A stretch of DNA of 64,000 nt. It comes from Saturnia japonica (Eukaryota; Arthropoda; Insecta; Lepidoptera; Saturniidae). The notes under the pieces are model-generated. The model searched no databases. It worked only from the letters and a program-made list of their open reading frames with translations, and was not told where the DNA came from. The stretch is from NCBI GenBank assembly GCA_033032175.1, contig CM065325.1:2322930-2386929 (forward strand), written 5' to 3'. The position numbers and the translations under genes were made by a program. The stretch's first letter is position 1; each line of letters opens with the position of its first letter. Below are positions 1 to 11,515 of this stretch, one piece after another.

Positions 1-419
1 CCACAATAGCCTTTAATTCTTCATTTTCCACTTTGGTCTCCTGCCGTCCACGGGGTTGGTTCTGAAGATTGAAATTTCCAGAACGAAAACGTTGAAACCA
101 AAAACGTACCGTGCTTTCTTTTGCGACACCAGCACCGTACACATCATTAATCCTTCGAGATGTTTCTGAAGCACTGGTGCCACGGTAGAACTCGTACTCG
201 TAAATATACCGGATATTTCATGTTTTCCATTGTGCGGTAATAAGCGACGCCAAAGAAAAAAATAATGAGGAAAAAACAAATGATTGACTGTTTTCAAAAC
301 TCAAATGTACCAGCTAAATGAATTTATAAATTTGAATTTGGAATTCTTACCAAAGAAGAGATATTTCAGATCAAAGTGGTCAGTACGACAAAACCCTAAA
401 TTCATATGTAAGAACCTAA
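1..419 (-). mobile_element. Mariner-family DNA transposon, N-terminal part, cut by the window edge
   Basis: Read on the minus strand, about 1-245 gives broken mariner transposase N-terminal sequence in more than one frame, including the pieces YWFQ-like, FSFWKFQ and a PRGR-like basic stretch just before the catalytic domain. The right end is a mariner terminal inverted repeat: on the minus strand it starts TTAGGTTCTTACATATGAA at 419, and a TA target duplication follows at 420-421. Layout and spacing match the more complete copy at 44618-45902. The catalytic domain would lie left of base 1. Frame breaks make it inactive as seen. Confidence 0.75.
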
Positions 420-1224
420 TATTAATGTATCATTCAATCATAATATGATCCATAGGATATTATTTAAAAAAGAGATTGCATGTGTCAGTGCATATTGTTT
501 TATTTCAAGTATAAATTTAAAAAGACAAAATAACCTAATGTTAGAAATAAACACAGTACTATGTACCTAACAAAACAAAAATTTGAACCCGAATGTCAAA
601 ATGAATGACGAACATAGATAATAATAACCAACGCGCGGTCAGACACGTCATATAAATCGTCTACTACCTACTTAAATAATTCAAGACAGCTTGCAGTATG
701 TATATCAAACATGCCGGACGCGGCAAAAGGTTCAAGAGAAAGCCGAATGCTGTCTGTATCTATAGGCAGGCAGTGCAACAACACAGACGCGTTAGTTTTT
801 ACGTAATATCGTTCGTCGCGCGACGGTGATGAGAACACAGCGGGTGATGGCGGCGCTACGACGCGCGACGCTGCGACGCGACACGGGTCGGCTAAATTAT
901 CACCGCCCAACGCGACGTAATTCAACAACGATCTTTTATACACATTTTAGAAAATCCATACTATGGAGGCTAGACGTAGGGACTAGGAGAACCATCTCTG
1001 TGTATGAAAAAGTGTCCGTCAAAAAGTATCAAATTAGGATGGCGCGGCCACGGTAGCATGTGGGTAAATTTTAAAGAAAGCGTCAAAATTTATTATTTTT
1101 TAATTTTCGCCCTCTCGGCCACTGTTCACTCTACAAACTTTCCTATTATTGTTCAAATATATTTTTTAACAGAAAAAACCATATAATCACGAAAATATAT
1201 CATAGCGCCATTTTAGAGGTTACT
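420..1224. other. Intergenic, no gene recognised
   Basis: AT-rich DNA with one GC-rich patch at about 790-910 rich in gcgacg-type pentamers. Open frames crossing the patch look like composition artefacts. I see no gene or clear repeat boundary. Confidence 0.4.
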
Positions 1225-1435
1225 ATATCATTATAGGTTTAGCGTTATGGTCACAATTTCACCTGATCTTAAGTAACGATGTGGCACAAGATGGTATCAT
1301 GCTAAGCCTAGTGGAAGACTGGCTCTCAAGTGTACCTATTGGTGTTTGGTGACAGATTTTCAAGTTGAGGATGGTAGCTAGCCAGGCGGGTATTAGAAAG
1401 CCCTACCACCATGCTATGGTTTCATCACGATGTTT
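1225..1435 (-). repeat. SINE-like repeat, copy 1 (head missing)
   Basis: Shares its body with 6885-7150, 49495-49735 and, inverted, 16680-16935. Shared words are CACCTGATCTTAAG, GACTGGCTCTCAAGTG, TTTCAAGTTGAGG and CCACCATGCTATGGTTTCATC. The tRNA-like head seen at 16680 is not recognisable in this copy. Confidence 0.7.
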
Positions 1436-1990
1436 TCATGTTTAGGTTTTTGATTTGTAACTTGTCGTCCATTTACGATGGTTCTCCTTGAAGAAACTGA
1501 AAATACTTTTTCAAATGAATGATTCTTTAGTACCGTTGTGATTTGAAACGCGATGGAACGAAAAAGCGTCACTAAATAGAAACAAACACATACATCTATA
1601 GAATTTAGCCCACGAGAGAATGAGATAGAATACATTTACATTGCATACAAATCCTGATTTTCATAATTTATGATCGTTGTCGAACTCAGAATACAGAAAA
1701 AACCAGAAGCCGCGTTCAAGAATAATTACATACGCTGCACTGTGACCAAAAACAATACGTACGTCCCGCACCTGCCCCACTTCCCATACGCATAATGTTG
1801 CTAGCTCGGGAGTGGTTTCCCACTTTTTGGGGTAGTCTTATAACACTAAAGAAAAGATATTTATTAAAAAATATTTATTTATTTACAGCGATGACTATAA
1901 ATAGAATACGGCTTCAATAACGTAAGTTAAGATTTTATTAAGTTTAATTTTTTTAATATACTTTTTAAAGATTCGTACTTCTTTGGCAAG

Positions 1991-3284
1991 TCAGTTGTAT
2001 TTTTGTTGTAATGTTTTCATTCGTCGAACATGTTGTTCACAAAATAATTGTTTTCGTCGTAATTGAGATTTAAGTTTGACCTTTCTCGGCGTATCAAACA
2101 CAGATTCCAAATTAGAAATATTGACATCACCGATTTCCGAGTTCGATCGCGCAGCAGATTGTGGTTGTGTGACCTGAAATCAAAAACCTTAAGTTGTATG
2201 TTGTTTTATCATATAATAGATTATTAAAAACTTTAATTAAATACAGAATATTTCTGCCGTACAAGGCATGACATTTCAGTCCTCACGGATGGAAACGCAT
2301 TAGTAATAGCACATTGTGCCTGAGCTTGCAAATGTCCATGGGCCTTACTTAGTATATTTTACATTTATTACTGTTACTACTAGTGTTTATTTACTACATT
2401 AGTTTACTTGTAACTAAGTATATCGATTAAGTGCCTTGTTTGCCTTTCAATATTATTAAAAAAAAAATTAAACATTATTATCATAGGTGGGTACGCACAT
2501 TGTCCGATGTCGAAGGATTAGACGTTTCTATGTGTAACTCGGAAAATTCTGGTGTCAAGGCCAAATACTGAAATAGAACGTTAGTATTAGATTATTCATA
2601 TATTTAATTCACCGAAGTTTCATTAGCCCGGAATCTAAAATTTGCGCCTGGTTTAGGCTCGCCCCTTATTATCACGATGAGGGACGGATAAGCTCGACGA
2701 AAAGTGGGCATACTTGTTATACCTTTGCATACTCCTTCGGGGATTACAGGCGTAATAACCAAAACCTTACTTCAAAATACATGAAAAACATTTTCACCAG
2801 GAGGGATACAATATAAATATAGTAATTATTATGACTATATCTACCTTAGTTGAAATAGCTGCTTTCTTCAGTCTTTTCAAACAACCTTTTGTATCATAAA
2901 AATATCACGCATCAAAGTGAATTGAGCAAAGTACGTTCCGGCTTGATGGTTTCCAAAACTCATCTAGCCGTGCTCTTTGTATGACTTTCATCCAGTCCGA
3001 TTTTCTATTTTCATCAGCAGGGAAACTAAAATTACAAAGGTTCTATATACACAAAAATAGTAAGTATTCTACACGAGTATTAAAAAAATAAATGGGTAAA
3101 ATTTTCGATGAAAATAAAATGGCAACACTTAAAAAATGGACGCGTCATTTTCTAAATGTAAAATAAATTAAACAATTAAATAAATATACTTTAGAATGCG
3201 CTACTTACAGATGAAATGTGATCCCATGCTGTTTTTTATAATCCCTGCAGCATTTTTACATGTAGGAACAACACAAGACGGCAT
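1991..3284 (-). pseudogene. Decayed THAP-domain protein gene, four exons
   Basis: THAP domains are C2CH zinc-binding DNA-binding modules found in host regulators and P-type transposases. Exon 1 (3284-3209) starts MPSCVVPTC and ends at a perfect GTAAGT donor. Exon 2 (3025-2845) follows TTTTAG and reads FPADENRKSDW, then CSIHF, giving the expected C-x4-C...C-x2-H pattern with the conserved FP and W. Exon 3 (2567-2499) and exon 4 (2173-1991) have usable splice sites; exon 4 reads DTPRKVKLKSQLRRK, the basic segment common after insect THAP domains, then a coiled-coil-like stretch. Breaks: exon 1 ends in phase 1 while exon 2 needs phase 2; TGA interrupts exon 2 just after CSIHFDA; another TGA at 1991-1993 stops a frame that would otherwise run on to about 1880. 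It is best read as a relic, either a host gene copy or a domesticated transposase. Exon calls are by eye. Confidence 0.7.
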
Positions 3285-5579
3285 TATAAATTAAAATTGG
3301 CACTTGTACAATACGTCACGACGCGCTACTTACAAAGGAGTGACTAATCGCAACAACGTCAAACCACTCTATTTAAGAGTGGTTTTTGTATCTTCAGTTT
3401 TAAGTGCGTTCGCGGTTTCTGGTTTTTTCTGTATTCTGAGTTGTCGAATTGACCTAGCAGTGTGACGACCAGACTTGTACGAACTGTTTTGTGTACAGTA
3501 CGAGTGGTCGATAGTTCGAGTCTACTAATAAAATATCCTTTGTTACTATTGAAACGATACTCCGTCTTCCTTTTTTTGTTTTTGCTAGCAATTTTTACAA
3601 TGCACACAAGACGGCATAGTTCCAAAATAATACTAAAGCACACGGGGTGCTGACATTGCATGACGTATCCTTTTAAAATTGACACAATTGAATACTGATA
3701 AGGGACATTTTCAAGTTCTGACCGGCTCCATCTGCCTTGTTCTTAAATTTGTGCCAAGTCGTTATTTAAATATAGCTTATTTTATAGAAATCTCTAATTC
3801 AACATAATATATTCGTTTTTGTTATATAATATTAGTCTAATAAAATACTACAAAACGATTCGAACGATTCGAAAAATATAAGAACGATCTTGTGTAAAGT
3901 TGTACACTTAAGTTTTTTTTTTCTGTCTGGATTTTTATAATTTAGTATTTTTGTGGTAAAACTCTAAATTATTGTTACATGGACTGTATTTCGAGTATAT
4001 TTGACTCGATATGCATCGACTTCTATATAATACTAGAATCGCCTACGCCACTTCCTACTGAAACATCATGTACCGTAGGTCCGTACACGACAAAAAAGTT
4101 GATCTGTTATAAAAATGTTAAGGCCAGGCCAGGCCTATCATGATATTTTCATATACTTACCTACATATTTTTGATATTACATATCGCGTAACCTAAACTG
4201 TAAACATCCAAGAAATTTAAATTTATGTTTTGTTTACTTAATTTAAAGATTTAAACGTTATTTAAGGTGAATGAATGAATAATATTTCGATTACCTACCT
4301 GTGTACTCTGAGCATACAAATCAGTCATTTTACTGGTTTAGTCATGTATATTTAAATACATACCAATACGCCTGTATCCCCGAATGGTTAAGCAGAGGTG
4401 TACTAATGTTCACCCACAGTTCACCGGGTATGTTTTCAGGCATGCAAATATGTTGTTTAACAAGAGAGCTAATGTGTCCCTACAAAACCTTTAATGCACT
4501 TTTTATTTCGTTAATTGGAGAGCTTAATACTACAAAGTATTTACTCCCAGGTTACTTACTAGCTGATTAACTTATTTGGTATTTTGTTACAAAATTATAT
4601 TTTTCATTTAAAAAAACTGCACTAACATTATAAGAATATCTATTTGACTTGCACTCTATTAGATTTATGTTAGTTCGAATTGTGTCGACAATGTATCCTA
4701 TACATATTTGTATGTCCATACCCCCTGCGAAGCGACGCGACGCACGACACATCAGCCAAAATCTTCACATTTATAAGTTATAACACAGTTCGTGTTCAAA
4801 CTGCCCGTCTAGCAGAATATATAGTCGTGTTTGGCGTCACGCGATCGCCGCCGCCTCCGCGGCGCGGCGCGGGGCGTCGCCATTAGCGCGGCACAGATAC
4901 CACAGCGACCCGGCCACCCGCGCGCCCCTGTCGCGACGCGCGAAAGGGCATGATGGCGAAAATTGCCACCATCAATCGTTCTCGACACGTTGCGTAAAAG
5001 GCGCCGCGCCGCCGCTGTAGGCATAGATAGTCGAGTTTTGAGAGACCCGCATCTGGTGCTATGACAAATAGAATACACAGTCCTTGTAAACTGGATAAGC
5101 TCAATATAAATCTATCATTATTTTGAACGATACGCGAAATGCGATGCTATGGTGATCAGTTGTGTATCAATGTTACAGGAATATTAACTGTACGTTTATA
5201 TTTTACATACTTTTCTATTAAAATGTTAAGATACACTAACTCGATTTATAAATAGCTACATTTCTCAGACCAAAAGAACATTTAGTCCGAGTTACAATTA
5301 TACAAAAATAAAATAAGAAGTAATTGGGATTAAGTATAACGGTAAAAATTGGTAGAAATTTGTCTTATTTACCATTTAATATAAACATATAATTTATTAC
5401 AAAACAAGCATTTACCTATAATTAATTCATGTGAAGATGCACAGCTAAAATCACTTAGTATAGGGTCATAATATAAATCAAAGGAGTTGTCCCATTGTCT
5501 TAATATCCGCTAAAAATGATTTAAAAAAGAACCTCTTATTTCTGAATATTATGATTACACATAATGCATATTATTATGT
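3285..5579. other. Intergenic, no gene recognised
   Basis: Mostly AT-rich. 3361-3385 forms a perfect 10-bp hairpin (AAACCACTCT with a 5-base loop). 4840-5010 is a GC-rich patch; the overlapping open frames there on both strands are low-complexity Arg/Ala/Pro and not convincing genes. Confidence 0.4.
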
Positions 5580-6015
5580 ACTAGCTGTGCCCATGGCTTC
5601 GCTCACGTGGTTCACAGAATACCGTTTGTCTGTCTGTTTGTCTGTTGTTCCGGGTAATCTCCAAAACGGTTGGACCGGTTTTTATGGGACTTTCACTGAT
5701 AGATAGTTGATGATATGAGGAGTAACTTAGGCTACTTTTATTTTAGAAAAAGAATTAGGGTTCCGCACAAATAAAAAAACTGGTCATGGTGAATCACTTC
5801 GGGCGCTTAAATGGATGACGCTGAGTAAACTATAAGGGATATAGCAAATTAATGTACTATATAATTGTTGGCATTGAAAAGACCTACGAAAAAGTTCCGG
5901 AGAGTATATATCTATCTTCTAAGGAACACCCACAATAAGCATTTTTGTCTTTAAAATAGCCAAGAGCGGGGAGCAATATTCGCGCGTGCATTCTGTAGTC
6001 CACGGGAGCGCTCTT
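5580..6015 (-). mobile_element. Helitron-like repeat with inverted terminal segments, copy B1
   Basis: The left end reads ACTAGCTGTGCCCATGGCTT then CGCTCACGTGG. The right end (5988-6013) reads GCATTCTGTAGTCCACGG, the inverse of the same terminal unit seen at 46200 and 48320. The body words AAAGTAGCC, AGTGAAAGTCCC and GGAACACCCACAATAAGC recur in the other family B copies. The terminal CTAG suits a Helitron 3' end; the matching inverted end is unusual for that class. Confidence 0.65.
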
Positions 6016-6188
6016 ACCTCTTAACCTGTCCTCGAACAGAAGACTTTACCAAAAGGTGGTCCGGTGCATACAGATGTTATTATTATTGTTATTGTAATTT
6101 GTATAACAGTTAACGTTGTTTAAGATGAAATCGTTTCATGTAAATTCTGGGACTAACCCGCGATGTTTTATATACATACAACTATAGT

Positions 6189-6498
6189 TCTACACTATAA
6201 TATTATAAAGGTTCAAGGGATTGTGTGTTTGAACGCGCTAACCTCTGAGACTATCAGCCAGATTTGAAAAAATGTTTTTGAATTAGTTAGTCCGTTTATT
6301 TAAGAAGGTTATATAACTTTACGCTACAACACTAAAGAGCGGAGCAGTGACTATGAACGTCAAGCAATCTGCCAAGGTGTAGGTAACTGCGTAAAGTGAG
6401 AATAGCGATTGGCTACACGGCTATAGGCGATAGGCGTTGGCGGCGCAGTGGATTGATCGAATAAATTGAATACAGGCGAAACCGTAAGGCACAGCTAG
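6189..6498 (+). mobile_element. Non-autonomous Helitron (Lep1-like), full-length copy
   Basis: Starts TCTACACTATAATATTATAA (5' TC) and ends GCACAGCTAG, followed by T. In between are the family A words GAACGCGCTAA, ACGCTACAACAC, GAGCGGAGCAGTGA and CGTCAAGCAATCT, plus a GC-rich segment before the 3' end. There are no terminal inverted repeats and no coding capacity, as expected for a non-autonomous Helitron. Confidence 0.8.
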
Positions 6499-6884
6499 TT
6501 TAAGAATTAAGATTAAACGTTTTTCCCCCAAACGGTCTGTATTCCGGAGTACGTGCAAATGAACTCCAATAATAATGACAATGCACCCAGTTCGAGAAAC
6601 ATCTGCTTTCTATGTAACTCTTTGTTACATTGCTGATTTAACAATTTCAGCTGCAGACCATGGAGATTAGTGTTGCCAGATATCACGACATTTGCGCAAG
6701 GCTTGATTTTTTTAATGATGTATCAGTGTTATTACATATCCGGTTTCGCGTCAGCCTATTACAGGAACTTGAAAGGAATTTTACTTTGTATAATGCTATG
6801 CATGCAGAGTATTCTAAAGTCACAGAGTTTTTTTTTAATAGATAGTGAGTAGTTACGTGATATCATATTTTCTTCAGTCTCCAA

Positions 6885-7150
6885 AGGTTAAAGCGTTATG
6901 AATATGACTACAAACTCACCAGAAGCTAAATGATGATGTGGCCCAAGAATGTGACGCGCTAAGCCTAGTAGGGGAACTGGTCCTCAAGTTGAGCTGTCGT
7001 AATACAGATTTTCAACTTGAAGGTAGTAGCTAGCCAAGCAGGCATTACAAAATAACCTACCACCATGCTATGTTTTCATCACAATATCTTCCTTCACTGA
7101 AAGAAAGCGCAGGCTTATTTCATTGTAAGGATTCGAACGCACCTCGATCG
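6885..7150 (-). repeat. tRNA-headed SINE, copy 2
   Basis: Same body as the copy at 1225, continuing into GGATTCGAACGCACCTCGAT at about 7125-7145, whose reverse complement holds a pol III B-box-like GTTCGAATCC. That places the 5' head at the right and makes the element minus-oriented. Confidence 0.7.
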
Positions 7151-9745
7151 ATGTACTGTCGTATGCTAACATCTCCGCTAGCCATCATTGCTTCAAAATG
7201 TGTTATAACTTTTATTCCATGAAAATTACTATTGATTTTATGCGAATAGAATCTGGCAACACAAACCGAGGGCTCGGCTTCTAAAGACATTGTTTCCTCA
7301 ATTCGCCGCGGCACGTACCTGACTCATTATTTCTCTACCTGCGGGTCGCGGGTAGCGGATCGCGTTCGCGACCATTACACGTAATTTTTAGGGTTCCGGT
7401 GTTGCAATTAAACTTTGTAAGTGAAAAAACAGACTCAAAACACTAATCACGAATATAAATCAAGCAGACTATATACTTACCTAACTATATGCTGTGAAAT
7501 TTCGTTACAGAACACCTTTTAAAAAGTTCTAATTTAATGACGACGTGTCTTTTTATACACAATTTTGCCAATGGCACGTGGATAGAATATATTTCAAATT
7601 ATCAAAACTCTAAAAGATTGTGACACTCTTGTTAGGAAGTTTTTGTGGCAACCCCAAATGCATGTTTCTAGTTATTATTTACAAACCACTTTACTTGTCC
7701 ACAATAATCAGACTACAAACATGTGAAACGCCAGAAATATTACATAATAAAATACATACCAACACCAGACAGATTAAAATCCCACCAAAAACTCCTTTTA
7801 ACAAGTTAACTATCAATACTCTGTATGTGTGTGGTAGGTACAATGGTTTGGAAACATTTTAAAATTAGTATAAATCATATGTATATTATCCACTTATATA
7901 ATGTTCCTCTCTCAGTCTATAATTTGCAATGTTTCCTATTTTATCTTTTTTCTAAAACTTTCGTTGTTAGAGTATAGGCTCGGCTGAAAACCAGCGCAAT
8001 AACGGTTTTTATATAAATGACAATGCTATAATAAATAACTGTGCATTTATGTATGTTTATAGATATATCTAGATGATAATGAATAAGGATTTATTTCTTT
8101 CTAACCTGCAAATTGAAACTCTCTGAGGAGGAACATCGTTCCACAGCGGTAAAATTATATTTAATTAACCTGTAAAAATTAAAGAATAATAACTATCTAT
8201 AACCGATTTGAAATGATGAACATGCATTTCTGGATAGAATTCAATTTCCAATTGAAATTTAAAATACATAAAACATTCTGAATTCTGTAAGTTTACAAAG
8301 CTTGTTCCGAATTATGAACGACACCTATCTGGCCCGGCAGAAATGTTGTTCTGCCATTTTCGACAGTTACTGTATCGACCACAGCGCCACCTATTGCATC
8401 CTAATATAGCTATGAATCATGGTCTCGATAAAAGAAATATAATGTTTGAATATGAACTCAACTGGCCAAGTCGTTCAGAAGCGAATACAATCAATCACTA
8501 ACAGAGGCACACAAGAAATTTATTATTGAGTTAATTATTATCAACATAACATTAAAAATTTACAGAACCCTGTATAATTAATAGAGCATTATGCTTGTCT
8601 AGTATTTTTTTCCGCAACGTTGCAATTTTACGAAAGCATTACCCAGTTTCCGGGGCCCGCGGGGCGAAGGCGCCGCGAGGAGCGAGGACGCGTGGACGTG
8701 ACAAAATTGAAGCCCCCACCGCTCGTAGAAACGAATGCATTGTTCATTAACTCAAATTCCAGGAGATACATTAAACCTTTAAATTTCTACCTACACTTAC
8801 CCTCGCATACTAATCCCTAATACCCGCGATGCTTTTATTTAAAAAATAATAATACATATTGCGTAGTTTAGAACTAAATAGTTATTCTACTGTTTTTTTG
8901 CTATGAGCTAAGCTACCTATGCATTGCCTTGTAATATTTATAGTACTGCGAGAAATTAATGCAATACTGACTCACTGTACATATTTTGCCTAGTTTATTT
9001 TTATAGACCACAGAGAAAACAGATATGTTTAAATCCAGGCAAAGTTAGTTGGACCTAAACGCAATCAGAATCTAGCAACTAGACCACCAAGATAGGTTAT
9101 CTGTTTTAAATAATGGTACACCCGTGGGTAATAAAAATGCCGATGATTGACGTGAAGAAGTTTTATTCGAAGTCCACAAAGTTACAAATTTCACGACCTC
9201 ACAACACTGTTATTTATTTCACAGTGGTTTCGCTTCTTTTATCGCTCGTTGTTATCGCTTTGTAATTCAAAACTGAACTGCCTCGGCGCCGCGGTTGTTT
9301 AGACGCGAACATTATTTCGAAGTATGTAGTAGCTTCGAGATATTTCGGGAACAGGATTTTTCTATCTTTTTAATCGGGTTGTAATATAACAAAGTTTTAC
9401 TAATCTGTCTTTCAACTTAGTTAGGTACATGCAACGAACTTTAATATAATTTAGTCTATATAATTGTAATACTGTTTAATCAAGATTTTAATTTGAACAA
9501 TTTTTCGACATTATTCGGTTTATCACGTCGACAAACACCAATTGTAACCACGATCGACCCTGTCGCGGCTAAGTTTTAATCCAGTCCCGCAGTTAAAAGT
9601 TCAGAATAGGATTCAATATTAGACCAAAACAATAATACTCTTGGAATAAGATTTTTTTACTATATTATCAACATACAATATCAATACTATATATTCAAAG
9701 TACGCAACTTCAAGTAAATGCTTTTGTAACATAATTGCTACACTA
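7151..9745. other. Intergenic, no gene recognised
   Basis: AT-rich sequence with short GC-rich patches at about 7310-7370 and 8650-8700. 8383-8397 contains AGCGCCACCTATTG, which on the minus strand includes AGGTGGCGC, a match to the insect CTCF core. No exon with acceptable splice sites was found. Confidence 0.4.
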
Positions 9746-9768
9746 TAATATTATATTATTAACACTAG

Positions 9769-10415
9769 TTGTGCCCCACGGTTTCACCTGTGCTAATTTT
9801 ATCCGACAAACACCGCGTCGCCAACGCACCCGTGTAGTCTATCATAATTTTTCTTCTCGCAAGTACAAATTATTTTAATTTTTGTTATCTTCTAAACTAT
9901 GTGTCCAAATAACATACTCTAATGAGCAAAATTTAACTTCATAAAATTGTCGTTATGGGGAAGTAACTTTTGTTTATAAGGATTAATATGACATGTCTAA
10001 AAATAATGCTTATAAATCTTTGTCACAAAATACCTTATTGTGTTTTATTTATAAGAGATAAGTACATATATGCTATCGCTCACTTTTATTTAGATATAGT
10101 AGGGACCAATATTATTGTAGAACATTGTATTTCCGTATCATTAACGATTACGTCAACGCACGCGGTTAAAGTAGTTCGGAAGGGCCTCGACTTCCGACTT
10201 AGGTAACTAAAATCAATATTTAAAGCTATCTGAGAGTTGTAGCCTAATGTTATATAGCCCTATATTATTCCTCAGAGTCTGGCTATCATATACAAAATGA
10301 ATTTTTCGAATCCGACTGGTAGTTCCAGAGATTAGCGTGTTTAAACAAACGAACAAAACACTTTTCCGCTTAATTATATAGTAAAGTATAATAGTATATT
10401 ATACCTAGTAGAGAT
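9769..10415 (-). mobile_element. Helitron (family A), diverged minus-strand copy
   Basis: The 3' end at the left reads ACTAGTTGTGCCCCACGG, followed by CGCCAACGCACCCGTGTAG, the inverse of the family A GC-rich 3' segment. At the right, CTGGTAGTTCCAGAGATTAG and a Helitron-like AT-rich start are present. The middle is diverged or holds an insertion (about 9850-10240), so the outer limit is approximate. Confidence 0.6.
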
Positions 10416-11254
10416 AAATTTATTTTTATCACAATTTTAACACTAATTTTTAGAACAACTGAATGCTATCTTAGAATGACAGTTATTTCTTATTATTAGT
10501 AACAAAGCTTAAATGTAAGATAATGTTATTTATCTACACTTTATGTAAATCATAGCTGCGTATTGCGCCGGTTTCATCCGTCGTTAGATGGGATGCGTCG
10601 CTCGTAAGAGCTTTCACACGGCGCGGCGCGGCGTGGCGCGGCTGTGCAGCGTGCTAAACAAGACCCATAGAAAAGGGAACGAAACCCGGCGTGCGTTCAT
10701 TGTCTCTCTTTCCGGGAAAAGATGGCCGCCCGCGATTACACTGTACCTCGCGGTCCGCTTCAACACAACATAGATAAGAAACAGTATTGAATCATTACTA
10801 TAAAATTTATCTAACTTATGTCTATCGTTTATAATACGACTAAACCCAGGCCTACGGGCCATAAAGTGGCCCACCAAGGCATTTAAATTTGCCCGCCAGC
10901 TATTATTAAATTAACTTTAACTAAAATTTTTATTTATTTTAAATATCTATCTATGTATATATGAATCTATCATGGCTATAAACATGTATTACTTCTTTAG
11001 GTGGTGGCCCACAGCTAACATGAATTCGAAATTATAGCCCACCTCAAAAATTAATTGGGCAGCTTTGTTTATAGATGGACTTTCAGTATCTACAAGTGTA
11101 AGTTATTTCATGTAATATGTATTTATCGTTATGACTTATTTTTTTATATAATTTGTATCGTATATGTAAAGTAAAATATATGAGTAATAATTTGCAACGA
11201 AATAAAAAAGACATTATATTTAATTCTACAGTAAGGAATATTTTCAAAATAAAA
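10416..11254. other. Intergenic, no gene recognised
   Basis: Contains a GC-rich patch at 10610-10660 (gcgcggcg units) and AT-rich flanks. Open frames here are short, lack splice sites and resemble no family I know. Confidence 0.35.
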
Positions 11255-11285
11255 AAAAGTCGTGTGCGTCTCGGGACGCTCGACA

Positions 11286-11509
11286 GAAGTGATAACTTAA
11301 ACTAATCAAAAAGAAAAAAAAAACCAAAAGGTAAAGAGAAAGGAAAGCCGGCGAGGATTCGAACCGGGGACTTCGGCCATATCAGTCACGCTTACGACCA
11401 CTAAGCTACGAGCACGTTGTTTGATTGACTGAAACTATGCTACTATTAATGGCGCCGTAACGCGTTACGTTACGAAGCGATTTACCCTCCCATATGAAGT
11501 TATCACTTC
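11286..11509 (-). repeat. tRNA-derived SINE head between short inverted repeats
   Basis: On the minus strand, about 11415-11345 reads like a tRNA with an A-box TAGCTTAGTGGTCG and a B-box GGTTCGAATCC. The 5' GTGCTCG and 3' CGCCGGC do not pair as an acceptor stem, so this is a SINE head rather than a working tRNA. The unit is bracketed by the inverted pair GAAGTGATAACTT (11286-11298) and AAGTTATCACTTC (11497-11509). Confidence 0.6.
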
Positions 11510-11515
11510 AAAATT

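Noticed and set aside
2845..3025. Selenocysteine decoding of the in-frame TGA in the THAP relic
   Set aside because: No SECIS-like hairpin was seen downstream, a second TGA and a phase error exist, and the family has no selenoproteins that I know of.
11345..11415. tRNA gene on the minus strand
   Set aside because: A- and B-boxes are present but the acceptor arms GTGCTCG and CGCCGGC do not pair, so it is a SINE head.
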